A stretch of 32,323 bases of DNA, from contig JADLAB010000337.1 in assembly GCA_020848455.1 (NCBI GenBank), positions 1 through 32,323 on the forward strand. Direction: 5' to 3'. The notes beneath the pieces were generated by a model. The model was not told the origin of the DNA. It made no database searches and saw only the letters and a list, made by a program, of their open reading frames with translations. Positions 1 through 8,064 of this stretch are shown here, one piece after another; positions within the stretch are counted from its first letter, which is position 1, and every line of letters begins with the position of its first letter. The DNA is from Polyangiaceae bacterium (lineage in GTDB: Bacteria; Myxococcota_A; Polyangia; Polyangiales; Polyangiaceae). A program made the position numbers and the translations under genes.

Positions 1-2
1 CC

Positions 3-548
3 GAGCACGTCGCGCTCCTGCGCGGCATCAACGTGGGCGGCAAGAACAAGCTGCCGATGAAGGAGCTCGTGCCGCTCTTCGAGCAGGCCGGGTGCCGCGC
101 GGTGCGGACCTACATCCAGAGCGGCAATGTCGTCTTTCGCGCCGCCCGGGCGCGGGCGGCAAGCGTGCCCGAGATCGTGGCCGAGGCCATCCGGGCGCGC
201 CTCGGCTTCCGGGCGCCCGTCGTGCTGCGCACGGCCGACGAGCTCGGCGAGCTCGCGCGCGGCAACCCCTTCGTGCGGAGTGGCGCGGATGTCGGGGCCC
301 TGCACGTCGTGTTCCTCGCGGAGCGACCGACTGCGAGCCGGGTCGCGGCGCTCGATCCGGGCCGGTCGCCGCCGGACGAGCTCGTGGTCCGCGGGCGCGA
401 GATCTACCTCCTTCTGCCGAACGGCGTCGCGCGCACGAAGCTCACGAACGCGTACTTCGACGCGACGCTCGCGACGACGAGCACCGTCCGGAACTGGCGG
501 ACGGTGCTCGCGCTGCTCGAGATGACCGACCGCCCGAGCGGGCGCTGA
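3..548 (+). CDS. DUF1697 family protein, 5' end outside window
   Basis: The reading frame is open from base 3. The codons before the first in-window GTG (33) already encode the family-like N-terminus EHVALLRGINVGGKNKLPM, so the true start lies upstream of the window and the GTG at 33 is not the start. DUF1697 proteins are about 170-180 residues, normally begin with the ALLRGINVGG signature and have no established function. Nearly the whole protein is present, ending in a TGA at 546-548. The next gene follows after 67 bp on the same strand. Family assignment is confident; no biochemical role can be given. Confidence 0.85.
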   Translation, partial: EHVALLRGINVGGKNKLPMKELVPLFEQAGCRAVRTYIQSGNVVFRAARARAASVPEIVAEAIRARLGFRAPVVLRTADELGELARGNPFVRSGADVGALHVVFLAERPTASRVAALDPGRSPPDELVVRGREIYLLLPNGVARTKLTNAYFDATLATTSTVRNWRTVLALLEMTDRPSGR

Positions 549-615
549 GCACGCGGCCGCGAGCCCTGCCTGCGCGCTGTTCCCGTCGCCCCGGGTTCGT
601 GGCAGAAACGGGAAC

Positions 616-1545
616 ATGAGCGAGCAGAAGTACCGTTTGGTGACGCGCAGCGACTTCGACGGCCTCGTGTGCGCGGTGCTGCTCAAGGAGCTCGACATGA
701 TCGACGAGATCCTGTTCGTGCATCCGAAGGACATGCAGGACGGCAAGGTCGAGATCACGGGCCGCGACATCTCCACGAACCTGCCGTACGTGCCGGGCGC
801 GCACCTGGCGTTCGACCATCACCACAGCGAGACGCTGCGCGTCGGCAAGCCCGACAACTACATCTGCCGGGCCGATGCGCCGTCCGCGGCGCGCGTCGTG
901 TACGACCACTTCGGGGGCAAGGAGCGGTTCCCGCGCGTCGCCGACGACCTCATGGCCGCCGTCGATCAGGGCGACTCGGCCGCGTACAGCGAGGAGGAGA
1001 TCCTGAGCCCGAAGGGCTGGACGCTGCTCAACTTCCTGATGGACGCCCGCACGGGTCTCGGCCGCTTCCGCTCGTTCCGCATCTCGAACTACGACCTCAT
1101 GATGCAGCTCATCGACGCCTGCCGGACGCACGGCGTCGCCGAGATCCTCGAGCTGCCGGACGTGAAGGAGCGCGTCGAGCTCTACTTCGAGCACCACGAC
1201 AAGTTCAAGGAGCAGCTCCGGCGCTGCGCCACGGTCCACGACAAGCTCGTGGTGCTCGATCTCCGCGGCGAGGAGGTCATCTGGCCCGGCAATCGCTTCA
1301 TGCTCTATGCGCTCTACCCGGCGTGCAACATCTCGATCCACGTGCTCTGGGGCAAGCAGCGGCAGAACACGGTCTTCGCGGTCGGCAAATCCATCCTCGA
1401 CCGCAGCTCCCGCACCGACGTCGGCGAGCTCATGCTCACCTTCGGCGGCGGCGGGCACATCGCCGCCGGCACCTGCCAGGTCGACAACGACAAGGCGCAG
1501 GCGACGCTCGACGAGCTCATCGAGATCATCAACGAGGACGGCTGA
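616..1545 (+). CDS. DHH family phosphoesterase
   Basis: This 309-residue protein has the DHH/DHHA1 architecture of the exopolyphosphatase, RecJ and oligoribonuclease superfamily. The N-terminal metal site shows SDFDG (residues 12-16) and the namesake DHHH (67-70). The C-terminal DHHA1 substrate-binding domain ends in GGGGH (277-281) followed by IAAGTCQV. The family hydrolyses phosphodiester or phosphoanhydride bonds using two divalent metals, in the cytoplasm. The exact substrate (polyphosphate, short oligonucleotide or cyclic dinucleotide) cannot be decided from sequence; the length fits the exopolyphosphatase-like or nano-RNase subfamilies. No strong ribosome binding site precedes the ATG. 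A TerB-like gene follows 27 bp downstream and may be co-transcribed. Confidence 0.85.
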   Translation: MSEQKYRLVTRSDFDGLVCAVLLKELDMIDEILFVHPKDMQDGKVEITGRDISTNLPYVPGAHLAFDHHHSETLRVGKPDNYICRADAPSAARVVYDHFGGKERFPRVADDLMAAVDQGDSAAYSEEEILSPKGWTLLNFLMDARTGLGRFRSFRISNYDLMMQLIDACRTHGVAEILELPDVKERVELYFEHHDKFKEQLRRCATVHDKLVVLDLRGEEVIWPGNRFMLYALYPACNISIHVLWGKQRQNTVFAVGKSILDRSSRTDVGELMLTFGGGGHIAAGTCQVDNDKAQATLDELIEIINEDG

Positions 1546-1572
1546 GCGTCGCTCCGAGGTCGGGCCTTCGCC

Positions 1573-2082
1573 GTGTTCTCGTTCCTCAAGAAGAAGCGCG
1601 CCGCGGCCGATCCGGGTCGCGCGCGCGAGCTCTACGCCGCCGTCCGCAGCGCGCTCGGCGACGACGACGACGTGCACGTGCGCATCGTCGCCTCGACCGC
1701 GGCCCTGCTCGTGTGCATCGCCTATGCCGACTGCGACTACTCGCCCGAGGAGGAGGCCGTCGTGCGGAGCACGCTCGCCCGCGTGCAGGGGCTCGACGCG
1801 GCGGGCATCGCGGCCATCGCGGAGGTGCTGCGCGCCCACACGGTCGCCATCGCCTCGGCCGAGGCGACCACCTACGCCCGCGAGCTCGTCGAGCTCACGG
1901 AGCTCGACTTTCGGGCCCAGCTGCTCGACGTGCTCGTCGATCTCGCGGGGGCCGACGGCGTCCTCACGGTGAGCGAGACGAACGCCCTGCGCACGACCAC
2001 GCGCGCCCTCGGCCTCCCGCAGGAGATCTACACCGCGTCGCAGGCGCGGCACCGCGACAAGCTCGCCGTGCTCAAGCGCTGA
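1573..2082 (+). CDS. TerB-like (tellurite resistance TerB/DUF533-type) protein
   Basis: This is a 169-residue, largely helical protein. It carries two copies of the acidic helical signature typical of TerB domains: YADCDYSPEEE around residue 55, and LAGADGVLTVSE in the second half. A basic N-terminus (FSFLKKKRAA) precedes it. TerB-fold proteins are cytoplasmic or membrane-associated and are linked to stress and metal sensing; the precise function is unknown. The start is a GTG at 1573; no in-frame ATG makes a better N-terminus. The gene is 27 bp after the DHH gene and its 3' end overlaps the oppositely oriented ATP-grasp gene by 11 bp. Confidence 0.75.
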   Translation: MFSFLKKKRAAADPGRARELYAAVRSALGDDDDVHVRIVASTAALLVCIAYADCDYSPEEEAVVRSTLARVQGLDAAGIAAIAEVLRAHTVAIASAEATTYARELVELTELDFRAQLLDVLVDLAGADGVLTVSETNALRTTTRALGLPQEIYTASQARHRDKLAVLKR

Positions 2083-2977
2083 CGGGTCGGGTCGGGGTGG
2101 GTGGGCGTCCGCCGCGCGCGAGCCAGCGAACGACGGCGTCGGCGAAGTTCCGCGGCGCGGCCTCGTCCATGCGAAAGTAGAGCGAGGGCTCGATGGCCTC
2201 GAGCTCCATCAGGGCGAGCGTGCCGTCGTCGAGCCGCACGAGATCGACCCGCGCCTGCAGTGGCGCTCGGCCGAGCGCGCGGAGGACGCGCGCGCCGGCC
2301 GCGTGCAGGGCGGCGTCGGGCTCGAGGCGCGTGATGAGCCCGCCGTGCTCCTCCTGGACGCGGAAGTCGCCCCGCTTCGGCTGCTTCGTGACGGCGTGGC
2401 TGTAGCGGCCGTCGAAGTAGAAGAGCGAGTGCTCGCCCTCGTCGAGCACCGCGCGCACGAAGGGCTGTGCGAGGTAGGCGCGACCCGCGAAGCGCGCGGC
2501 GAGGGCGCGGGCCGAGTCGTCGGCGAGGGCGGGCGTGATGCGGTAGGCGTCGTCGGCGTTGGCTCCGACGGCGGGCTTCAGCACGCACTCGTCGCAGGCG
2601 AGGCGCGCGGGCAGGAGGCGAAGCTCGCCGGGCTCGAGGCCGACGCCGAAGAGCGTGGGGACGATGGCCACGCCGCGCTCGCGTAGCTCGCGGAGGTAGG
2701 TCTTCTCGGCGTTCCAGCGCACGAGCGCCGCCGGGTTCGCGAGCCGGACGCCGAGCGCCTCGATGCCGTCGAGCACGGCGAGGAACCCGGCGAGGTCGCG
2801 CTGGTAGTCCCACGGCGTGCGCACGATGACGCCGTCGTAGGCGCGCCAGTCCCGTGCCCTGCGCCACGGGATCTCGTCGACGACGAGGCCGCGGCGCTCG
2901 AGCTCGGCGATGGCGAGGGCGTCGTCGATGACGAAGCCCGTGCGATCCTCGAGCGTGAGCAGGGCGAGCCGGGGCAT
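2072..2977 (-). CDS. ATP-grasp domain protein (RimK/glutathione synthetase-like ligase)
   Basis: This 301-residue protein begins MPRLALLTLEDRTGFVIDD. It has the layout of small stand-alone ATP-grasp ligases: an N-terminal pre-ATP-grasp region ending near PWDYQRD, a lysine-containing nucleotide-binding strand (CVLKPAVGANADD), and a metal-binding end (ALMELEAIEPSLYF). Such enzymes join a carboxylate to an amine or thiol through an acylphosphate. Relatives include RimK, glutathione synthetases and the cycloserine enzyme DcsG; the substrate here is unknown. The ATG at 2977 was chosen because the family N-terminus begins there, although the frame is open far upstream as a GC artefact. The gene is last in an operon, 19 bp after dnaJ. 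Confidence 0.75.
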   Translation of the reverse strand: MPRLALLTLEDRTGFVIDDALAIAELERRGLVVDEIPWRRARDWRAYDGVIVRTPWDYQRDLAGFLAVLDGIEALGVRLANPAALVRWNAEKTYLRELRERGVAIVPTLFGVGLEPGELRLLPARLACDECVLKPAVGANADDAYRITPALADDSARALAARFAGRAYLAQPFVRAVLDEGEHSLFYFDGRYSHAVTKQPKRGDFRVQEEHGGLITRLEPDAALHAAGARVLRALGRAPLQARVDLVRLDDGTLALMELEAIEPSLYFRMDEAAPRNFADAVVRWLARGGRPPTPTRPVSA

Positions 2978-2996
2978 GGCGTGGGTCGCGGGGCGC

Positions 2997-4100
2997 TCAA
3001 TCGGCGGGCTTGCCGCTCGCCCGCTCGAGCTGGCGCAGGCGTTCGAAGAGCTCGCGCGCCTCGTCGGAGAGCTCGGTCGGGACGTCGACGCGCACGATGA
3101 CGTAGAGCGCGCCGCGCTCCCCGCCGCCGAGCTCGGGCAGACCCTTGCCCGGGAGCGGGAAGACGGCGCCGGGCTGGGTGCCGGCCGGCACGGAGAGGGC
3201 GGTCGGGCCGTCGAGCGTCTCGACGGCGAGCTCGGTGCCGAGCGCGGCGTCGGCGACCGACAGGCGCGCGACGTGGCTGAGATCGGTGCCGCGGCGCTCG
3301 AAGCGCGGATCGGGCGCGGTCTCGAGGAAGACGAGCAGGTTGCCCGCGGGCCCGCCCGGCGTCGGGCTCGGCATGCCGTGGCCCGCGACGCGCAGGACGA
3401 CTCCGTCCGTCGCTCCGACGGGGACGCGCACGCGCACTTCCTCCTCGCGCAGCACCGCGCCCGTGCCGGAGCAGCTCGGGCACGGCCGGTCGATGAGCTT
3501 GCCGCGGCCGCCGCAGGTCTCGCAGGTCGTGATGGTCTCGAACAGGACGTTGCCGCGTCGCGAGCGCTTCGCCTGCTGGCCGGTGCCGTGGCAGCCCTCG
3601 CAGGCGCGCGGCTGCGTCCCGGCCTCGGCGCCGCTGCCCTGGCAGGCGTCGCAGCTGTGGGTGCGGCGGAAGCGCACGGTCTCCATGCCGCCGTGGAGCA
3701 CGCGCTCGAGCGGCACCGCGAGCGCAACCTCGATGTCGGCGCCGGGCATCGGCCCCGCGCGGCGTGGGCGGCGCCCGAAGCGGTCGAAGAAGGGCGCGCC
3801 GAAGCCGAAGCCCAGGCCGCCGAGCAGATCGCCGAGGTCGAGGCCACCGAAGAGGTCGTCCTGCGAGACGTCGCTCACGGCGGCGAAGCCGTGCCGGTCG
3901 TAGCGCGCGCGCTTGTCGGGATCGGACAGGACGGCGAAGGCCTCGGCGATCTGCTTGAACTTCGCCTCGGCGTCGGGCGCGCGGTTGCGGTCCGGGTGGT
4001 ACTGCTTGGCGAGCTCGCGGAACGCGGTCTTGATCTGCTTGTCGTCGGCGTCGCGCGGCACGCCGAGCACCTCGTAGTAGTCGCGACGTGGCTCGGGCAT
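2997..4100 (-). CDS. dnaJ: Type I DnaJ/Hsp40 co-chaperone
   Basis: This 367-residue protein has all type I Hsp40 parts in order. The J domain (about residues 7-70) has the Hsp70-stimulating HPD triad at 35-37. A G/F-rich linker ([18 protein letters not shown]) follows. Four zinc repeats ([32 protein letters not shown]) come next, and then the C-terminal client-binding domains. It stimulates DnaK ATPase activity and delivers unfolded clients in the cytoplasm. A Shine-Dalgarno (GAGGTG) lies about 5 nt before the ATG at 4100. No dnaK or grpE is adjacent, so this is probably an additional DnaJ (CbpA/DnaJ2-like context) rather than the heat-shock operon copy. It sits between a thioesterase-like and an ATP-grasp gene. 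Confidence 0.93.
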   Translation of the reverse strand: MPEPRRDYYEVLGVPRDADDKQIKTAFRELAKQYHPDRNRAPDAEAKFKQIAEAFAVLSDPDKRARYDRHGFAAVSDVSQDDLFGGLDLGDLLGGLGFGFGAPFFDRFGRRPRRAGPMPGADIEVALAVPLERVLHGGMETVRFRRTHSCDACQGSGAEAGTQPRACEGCHGTGQQAKRSRRGNVLFETITTCETCGGRGKLIDRPCPSCSGTGAVLREEEVRVRVPVGATDGVVLRVAGHGMPSPTPGGPAGNLLVFLETAPDPRFERRGTDLSHVARLSVADAALGTELAVETLDGPTALSVPAGTQPGAVFPLPGKGLPELGGGERGALYVIVRVDVPTELSDEARELFERLRQLERASGKPAD

Positions 4101-4122
4101 GGGAGCACCTCGGGGGGCGGGC

Positions 4123-4938
4123 TCAGCCGAACACCGCCACGCACTGGCGCGAAGCGGCGACGAGCCGGCCGCGGTCGTCCCACATCCGGCCGTCCACCGT
4201 GGCGTAGCCGTCGCCCGCGGCGATGCCGTCGGCCTCGAAGCGCCACCAGGCCTCGGGCGCGAAGCCCTCGGCGGGGGGCGGCGCCGCGACATCGACCATC
4301 CACGTCACGGTGCTCGCCGGCACGCGGGCCGGCAGGAGCGGGAGCACGGGCGCGGGCCAGGCGTCGACGAGCGCGAGCAGGGCGGCGGCGTCGACCGGGG
4401 TCGGCGCCGCGTGGCGGATCCACCCGCCGACGTTCGCGACCGAGGCGCCCGCGAACGGAAAGCGGTCCGAGGCCCAGCGGAAGTCGAAGTGCTGCGTGAA
4501 GGCGGGCGTGACGCCCTCGAGGTAGGGGAAGCGGGCGAGCGCCTCCGCGGGGGGCGCGGCCGGCGGGGCGGCGGGTGCGAGGGCGAGCGTCGAGGGGCGC
4601 GACGCTCCGAACGCGGCGACCACGACCGCGCACGTCTCGCGCGCCTGCACGATGCGCGCCTCGGCGTGCGTGAGGGCCCGGCCGGCGCGCAGCAGCCGCA
4701 CCTCGATCTCGACCGGGCCCGCGACGGCGGGCGATACGAAATCGACGACGACGGAGCGGAGCGCGCGCTCGGGCGGCACTCGCGCGGAAAGTGCGCGCAG
4801 ACCGTGCGCGGCGACGAGCCCGCCGAAGGCGCCGCGGCCCTGCGTCCAGTCGTCGGGCACGCGGCCGACGAAGCCGTCGCCGCGCGGCTCGACGGCGGAG
4901 GCGAGGGCGAAGGGAGTGCTGGACGCGGGCGCGGTCAT
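4123..4938 (-). CDS. Acyl-CoA thioesterase-like (TesB-type double hotdog) protein
   Basis: This 271-residue protein matches the thioesterase-like superfamily with two hotdog domains. The N-terminal half has [20 protein letters not shown], the long-helix region of a hotdog fold. The C-terminal half has [12 protein letters not shown], then VTWMVDV and [20 protein letters not shown], ending in the typical [13 protein letters not shown] strand. Family members hydrolyse acyl-CoA or act on related acyl substrates in the cytoplasm. The start codon overlaps the stop of the upstream zinc-ribbon gene (ATGA at 4938-4935), so translation is probably coupled. The stop is 22 bp before dnaJ. Chain-length preference cannot be predicted. 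Confidence 0.8.
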   Translation of the reverse strand: MTAPASSTPFALASAVEPRGDGFVGRVPDDWTQGRGAFGGLVAAHGLRALSARVPPERALRSVVVDFVSPAVAGPVEIEVRLLRAGRALTHAEARIVQARETCAVVVAAFGASRPSTLALAPAAPPAAPPAEALARFPYLEGVTPAFTQHFDFRWASDRFPFAGASVANVGGWIRHAAPTPVDAAALLALVDAWPAPVLPLLPARVPASTVTWMVDVAAPPPAEGFAPEAWWRFEADGIAAGDGYATVDGRMWDDRGRLVAASRQCVAVFG

Positions 4939-5465
4939 CGGCCGAAGGGCGTTCGGGTGGGAAAGAGCTGCGCGAGGAGCTCGGCGCGCGCCGCCTCGTG
5001 GCGGGCCTCCGCGTCGTGCACCGCCCGAGCGATGCCCTGCGCCTCGCGGACGGAGAGCGCGCGGCGCAGCGCGTGGAGCTCGCCCGCATCGAACCAGGTG
5101 CCGTGCACGCCGCACACGTCGAGGCGCATCCGGACGCCGTGGCGCCGCTCGTCGGTCGTCGTGCCCGCGAGCTCGGCCTCGCAGTGCGGGCAGGCGAGCG
5201 CGCCGGTCGGCGCGGCTGCCGCGCGGAAGGCAGGGCCGGCTGCCGGAGCCTCGGGCGGCGAGCCGCCGGGAGGTCCCGTGCGCAGGCGCCCGATGAGCGC
5301 TCGCGCGGCGTCCGAAAGCGGCATGGCGAGCAAGCGCTGGCACCAGCGGCTGTCCACCCAGGCGCCGTAGCACGTGCCGCAGGCGTGGATCTCGAGGTCC
5401 GGGATGCGCGCGGCGTAGAGCTCGACGCGACAGCGCGGACAGCGGAGCTCGCTCCCTTCAAGCAT
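4935..5465 (-). CDS. zf-TFIIB zinc-ribbon domain protein
   Basis: This 176-residue protein has two TFIIB-type zinc ribbons. The first uses CPRC (residues 9-12) and CGTC (29-32) followed by YGAWVDS. The second uses CPHC (92-95) and CGVH (118-121) followed by GTWFDAGEL, the family hallmark. A proline/alanine linker separates them and the C-terminus is a charged helix. Such proteins bind zinc, but their partners are mostly unknown. The gene is first in a four-gene operon. A TAGCGT box lies 8 nt before the ATG, which suggests a leaderless mRNA. The stop overlaps the thioesterase start. Confidence 0.8.
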   Translation of the reverse strand: MLEGSELRCPRCRVELYAARIPDLEIHACGTCYGAWVDSRWCQRLLAMPLSDAARALIGRLRTGPPGGSPPEAPAAGPAFRAAAAPTGALACPHCEAELAGTTTDERRHGVRMRLDVCGVHGTWFDAGELHALRRALSVREAQGIARAVHDAEARHEAARAELLAQLFPTRTPFGR

Positions 5466-5473
5466 CGCGCTCG

Positions 5474-5479
5474 ACGCTA
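5474..5479 (-). promoter_or_regulatory. Candidate -10 box (TAGCGT) for the zf-TFIIB/dnaJ operon
   Basis: On the minus strand TAGCGT is followed by exactly 8 nt and then the ATG at 5465. The spacing places transcription initiation at or next to the start codon. No convincing -35 hexamer is seen. Confidence 0.4.
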
Positions 5480-5510
5480 GCACGCGCGCCCGAGCGCCGC
5501 GGCCCCACCG

Positions 5511-5579
5511 CGCCCGCCCGCACGCCCGCGCCCGCCCGCGCCCGCCCGCCCGCGCCCGCGCCCGCCCGCGCGCCCGCGC
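5511..5579. repeat. GC low-complexity tract of CGCCCG-type units
   Basis: About 70 bp made almost only of CGCCCG, CCCG and CACGCC units between two divergent genes. It resembles the larger tracts at 7375-7658 and 8958-9104. It encodes nothing credible. Confidence 0.7.
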
Positions 5580-5657
5580 TCGGTGCGAGGTGACGGCGGC
5601 TGCCGGACGCGCGATAGTGCTCTCATCCGCAGCGGCGGCGTGCGGAGGTACCGGCCG

Positions 5658-6665
5658 ATGTGCTCCTCTCTCCAGCTCGCAGCCCTGTGTCTGGCCATTG
5701 CGTTGCCCGCGTGCACCGGCGGCGACACGACGAGCGCGGGCGGCGGCGGCTCGGGCGCCGTCGGCGCGGGGACTGCCGGTTGGGGTGCGGGCGGCGGAGC
5801 CGGAGGCGCGGGCAGCGGGGCAGGTGGGCACGGCGCTGGCGGCGCTGGCGGCGGCTCGACGCCGGCCCCGCTCCGGCTCGCGCTCATCGGCGACTTCGGC
5901 GACGACTCGTCCGAGGAGGCCGCGGTCGCGGCGCTGGTCGCCGGCTGGAGCCCCGACTTCGTGGTGACGCTCGGCGACAACAACTACCCGGCCGGCACGG
6001 CCGCCACGATCGACGCCTCCATCGGGCAGTATTACCAGGCCTTCATCGGCAACTACGCGGGCGCGTACGGAGCGGGCAGCGTCGCGAACCGCTTCTTTCC
6101 CTGCCCGGGCAACCACGACTGGATGGCGGCCGGGCTCGCGCCCTACCTCGACTACTTCACGCTGCCCGGCAACGAGCGGTACTACGAGGTCGACTTCGGC
6201 CTCGTGCGCCTGTTCGCACTCGACAGCGACTCGCACGAGCCCGACGGGGCGACGGCCTCGAGCGTGCAGGCCGGCTGGGCAGAGAGCCGCATCGAGGCCT
6301 CGCCCGCGTGCTGGGATCTGGTCGTGTTCCACCACGCCGCCTACTCGTCCTCGGCCGCGCACGGTTCGACGACGCGCATGCGCTGGGCGTTCGAGGCGTG
6401 GGGCGCGGACGCCGTCTTCGGCGGGCACGACCACACCTACGAGCGGCTCGCGGTCGGCGGCATCCCGTACTTCGTCAACGGCATCGGGGGCGCCGGGCTC
6501 TACGCCTTCGGGACGCCCATCGCGGAGTCGGTCGCGCGCTACAACGACCGGCACGGCGCGATGCTCGCGACCGCGACGGTGAGCGACCTCACCTTCGAGC
6601 TCTACAGCGACGACGGCGTGCTCCAGGACAGCCACGTCGTGCAGAAGAACTGCCTCTCCCCATGA
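5658..6665 (+). CDS. Lipoprotein metallophosphatase (calcineurin-like/purple acid phosphatase-like)
   Basis: This 335-residue protein starts with a lipoprotein signal whose lipobox LPAC has Cys19. A Gly/Ala-rich linker (about 22-67) of the kind common in myxobacterial envelope proteins follows. The calcineurin-like fold shows the metal ligands in order: GDFGD (78-82), GDNNY (106-110), GNHDW (151-155), FHH (224-226) and GGHDHTYE (255-262). It should be a membrane-anchored, exported phosphomonoesterase or phosphodiesterase using two metals. The usual GDxH of the first motif is GDFG here, as in purple-acid-phosphatase-like enzymes. The ATG at 5658 is preferred because GGAGG lies 9 nt upstream and the signal peptide starts there. 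The stop overlaps the next ATG. Confidence 0.88.
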   Translation: MCSSLQLAALCLAIALPACTGGDTTSAGGGGSGAVGAGTAGWGAGGGAGGAGSGAGGHGAGGAGGGSTPAPLRLALIGDFGDDSSEEAAVAALVAGWSPDFVVTLGDNNYPAGTAATIDASIGQYYQAFIGNYAGAYGAGSVANRFFPCPGNHDWMAAGLAPYLDYFTLPGNERYYEVDFGLVRLFALDSDSHEPDGATASSVQAGWAESRIEASPACWDLVVFHHAAYSSSAAHGSTTRMRWAFEAWGADAVFGGHDHTYERLAVGGIPYFVNGIGGAGLYAFGTPIAESVARYNDRHGAMLATATVSDLTFELYSDDGVLQDSHVVQKNCLSP

Positions 6666-7315
6666 CCGAAGCCTCTCTCCAGGCCCTGCGCGGGCTGCGC
6701 GATCCCTCGACCCTGCGCTGGTACGTGATCCCGCTGCTCGCGTTCGTCTTCTACGTCTACGTGCGCGAGATCCAGGCGGCGCGGCGTAGCAAGAACTGGG
6801 ACGCCGTCGTCGCGGGGCTCGTGCTCTTCGGCGTGGACTTCGTGAACGAGACCGCCAACGGCTGGATCCTGAACCTGACCGGCCGCTCGGCCCTCTGGAC
6901 CACGCCGGGCGAGACGGCCCTGCGCACCATGGTGGGCTGGAACATCGAGATCATGTTCATGTTCGCCATCGGCGGCATCGTGTACTTCCACACGCTGTCC
7001 GACGACCCGAAGGCGCGCATCCTCGGCCTGCCCGAGCGCTGGTTCTGGGCCGTCGCCTACGCGGCCTTCTCGGTGCTCGTCGAGTGCCTGCTCAACGCGG
7101 GCGGCCTGCTCGTCTGGGAGTACCCGTTCTGGAACCGCTCGTTCGCGGGCGTGTGGCTCATCTTCCTCTTCTGGTACTTCCACTTCTACGTCGCCATCAT
7201 CCTCGTGCTCCGTCTCTCGACCCTGAAGAGGCGCCTGGCCGCCGTCGGCGGCATCTACGGCCTCGCCGTGGCGGGCAACGTGGTCGGCCTCGGCGTGCTT
7301 GGGTTTCAGTACTGA
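6662..7315 (+). CDS. Predicted six-TM membrane protein of unknown function
   Basis: This 217-residue protein has about six hydrophobic segments: near residues 22-38 (VIPLLAFVFYVYV), 47-62, 95-115 (IEIMFMFAIGGIVYF), 130-150 (FWAVAYAAFSVLVECLL), 160-185 (GVWLIFLFWYFHFYVAIIL) and 195-215. I do not recognise a family. Polar or charged residues inside or near membrane segments (FGVDFVNE, LVECLLN) hint at a functional pocket. It is translationally coupled to the phosphatase lipoprotein by an ATGA overlap at 6662-6665, so the two may act together in the envelope. It is followed by a 749-bp gene-free repeat region. Confidence 0.75.
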   Translation: MTEASLQALRGLRDPSTLRWYVIPLLAFVFYVYVREIQAARRSKNWDAVVAGLVLFGVDFVNETANGWILNLTGRSALWTTPGETALRTMVGWNIEIMFMFAIGGIVYFHTLSDDPKARILGLPERWFWAVAYAAFSVLVECLLNAGGLLVWEYPFWNRSFAGVWLIFLFWYFHFYVAIILVLRLSTLKRRLAAVGGIYGLAVAGNVVGLGVLGFQY

Positions 7316-7374
7316 GGAAATTGCGGTCGAAGGTCGCCGGTCGAAGGTCTGCGCGCCCCAGAGGCCCGCACCGA

Positions 7375-7658
7375 GCCCGCTCGCGCGCCCGCTCGCGCAC
7401 CCGCTCGCGCGCCCGCTCGCGCACCCGCTCGCCCACCCGCGCGCGCACCCGCACGCGCCCGCGCCCGCACGCGCGCCCGCGCCCGCGCCCGCGCCCGCTC
7501 GCGCCCGCACGCGCGCCCGCTCGCGCACCCGCACGCGCACCCGCACGCGCGCCCGCACCCGCGCCCGCGCGCGCGCCCGCTCGCGCACCCGCACGCGCGC
7601 CCGCACCCGCACCCGCGCCCGCGCGCGCGCCCGCGCGCGCGCCCGCGCCCGCACCCGA
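7375..7658. repeat. Hexanucleotide GC repeat tract (ACCCGC/GCGCCC family), C-rich on plus strand
   Basis: About 285 bp of degenerate 6-bp units such as GCGCCC, GCTCGC, GCACCC and GCACGC. Because the unit length is divisible by three, every frame stays open and would encode Arg/Pro/Ala strings; these are not genes. It lies upstream of the HUH transposase gene. A tract of the same unit family on the opposite strand lies downstream at 8958-9104. Just before it, CGGTCGAAGGTC occurs twice (7324-7335 and 7338-7349). Confidence 0.85.
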
Positions 7659-7744
7659 GGCCTGCGGACGTAACCACCCCCGGCTAGCCCGAAACGGACC
7701 GGGGGTTGGTTACGCGCCGAGGGGCCGTCGGGGCGGCCGCGCCG
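7654..7744. repeat. Direct repeat copy 1 (~91 bp) with REP-like palindrome
   Basis: This repeats at 7801-7892 with about 92% identity by eye. The core is an imperfect hairpin: left arm GTAACCACCCCCGG (7670-7683), a 15-nt loop, and right arm CCGGGGGTTGGTTAC (7699-7713), with one bulged base. A conserved tail running to GGCGGCCGCGCCG follows. Size and position next to a RAYT-like gene fit a REP element embedded in a longer unit. Confidence 0.8.
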
Positions 7745-7800
7745 GTGGTGCCGACGAGCGGACGCACACTTACGAGCGCGCGGCGAGCCGCGGGCGCGCG

Positions 7801-7892
7801 CCCGAGGCGCACGGACGTAACCAACCCCGGCTAGACCGAAACGGACCGGGGGGTTGGTTACGCGCCGAGGGGTCGTCGGGGCGGCCGCGCCG
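7801..7892. repeat. Direct repeat copy 2 (~92 bp) with REP-like palindrome
   Basis: This is the second copy, starting 147 bp after copy 1 starts. Its palindrome is stronger: GTAACCAACCCC (7817-7828) pairs perfectly with GGGGTTGGTTAC (7850-7861), extended by C7816-G7862. The loop contains CTAGACCGAAACGGA. Differences from copy 1 include a C/A change in the left arm and one extra G in the right arm. The two copies are in the same orientation. Confidence 0.8.
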
Positions 7893-8018
7893 CCTGGTGT
7901 GTGGGTCGGCTGCACGACGTCGCCTTGGCGGCAACCGCGGGGAGCCAGCCTGGCGGAGTCGTCTCGAGCCGCGCCCGGCGGGGCGGTCACTTTCCTCGCA
8001 ACCCGCGTGGCCGCGGTG

Positions 8019-8045
8019 TCGACCTGCACCGAGCACCGAGGTCGA
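8019..8045 (+). promoter_or_regulatory. Small hairpin in the leader of the HUH transposase gene
   Basis: TCGACCT (8019-8025) and AGGTCGA (8039-8045) form a perfect 7-bp stem with a 13-nt loop, 7 nt before the AAGGAG ribosome binding site (8053-8058). It could influence translation or be a binding site. The rest of 7893-8064 shows nothing else I can name. Confidence 0.35.
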
Positions 8046-8064
8046 GTCCACGAAGGAGCGTGAC

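Noticed and set aside
33-548. GTG at 33 as the start of the first gene
   Set aside because: The family N-terminus (ALLRGIN) is encoded upstream of it in the same frame, so the gene enters from outside the window.
442-2052. 536-codon open frame on the minus strand opposite the DHH and TerB genes
   Set aside because: It is a shadow of high third-position GC; the opposite strand carries clear DHH and TerB motifs and the antisense product is Arg/Glu/Val-rich without domains.
7084-7680. Arg/Pro/Ala-rich frames over the 7375-7658 tract on both strands
   Set aside because: The 6-bp repeat unit keeps every frame open; the peptides are pure repeat translations with no start signals.
7375-7892. CRISPR-like array
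   Set aside because: The tract has no constant repeat with unique spacers, only two direct repeats follow, and there are no cas genes.
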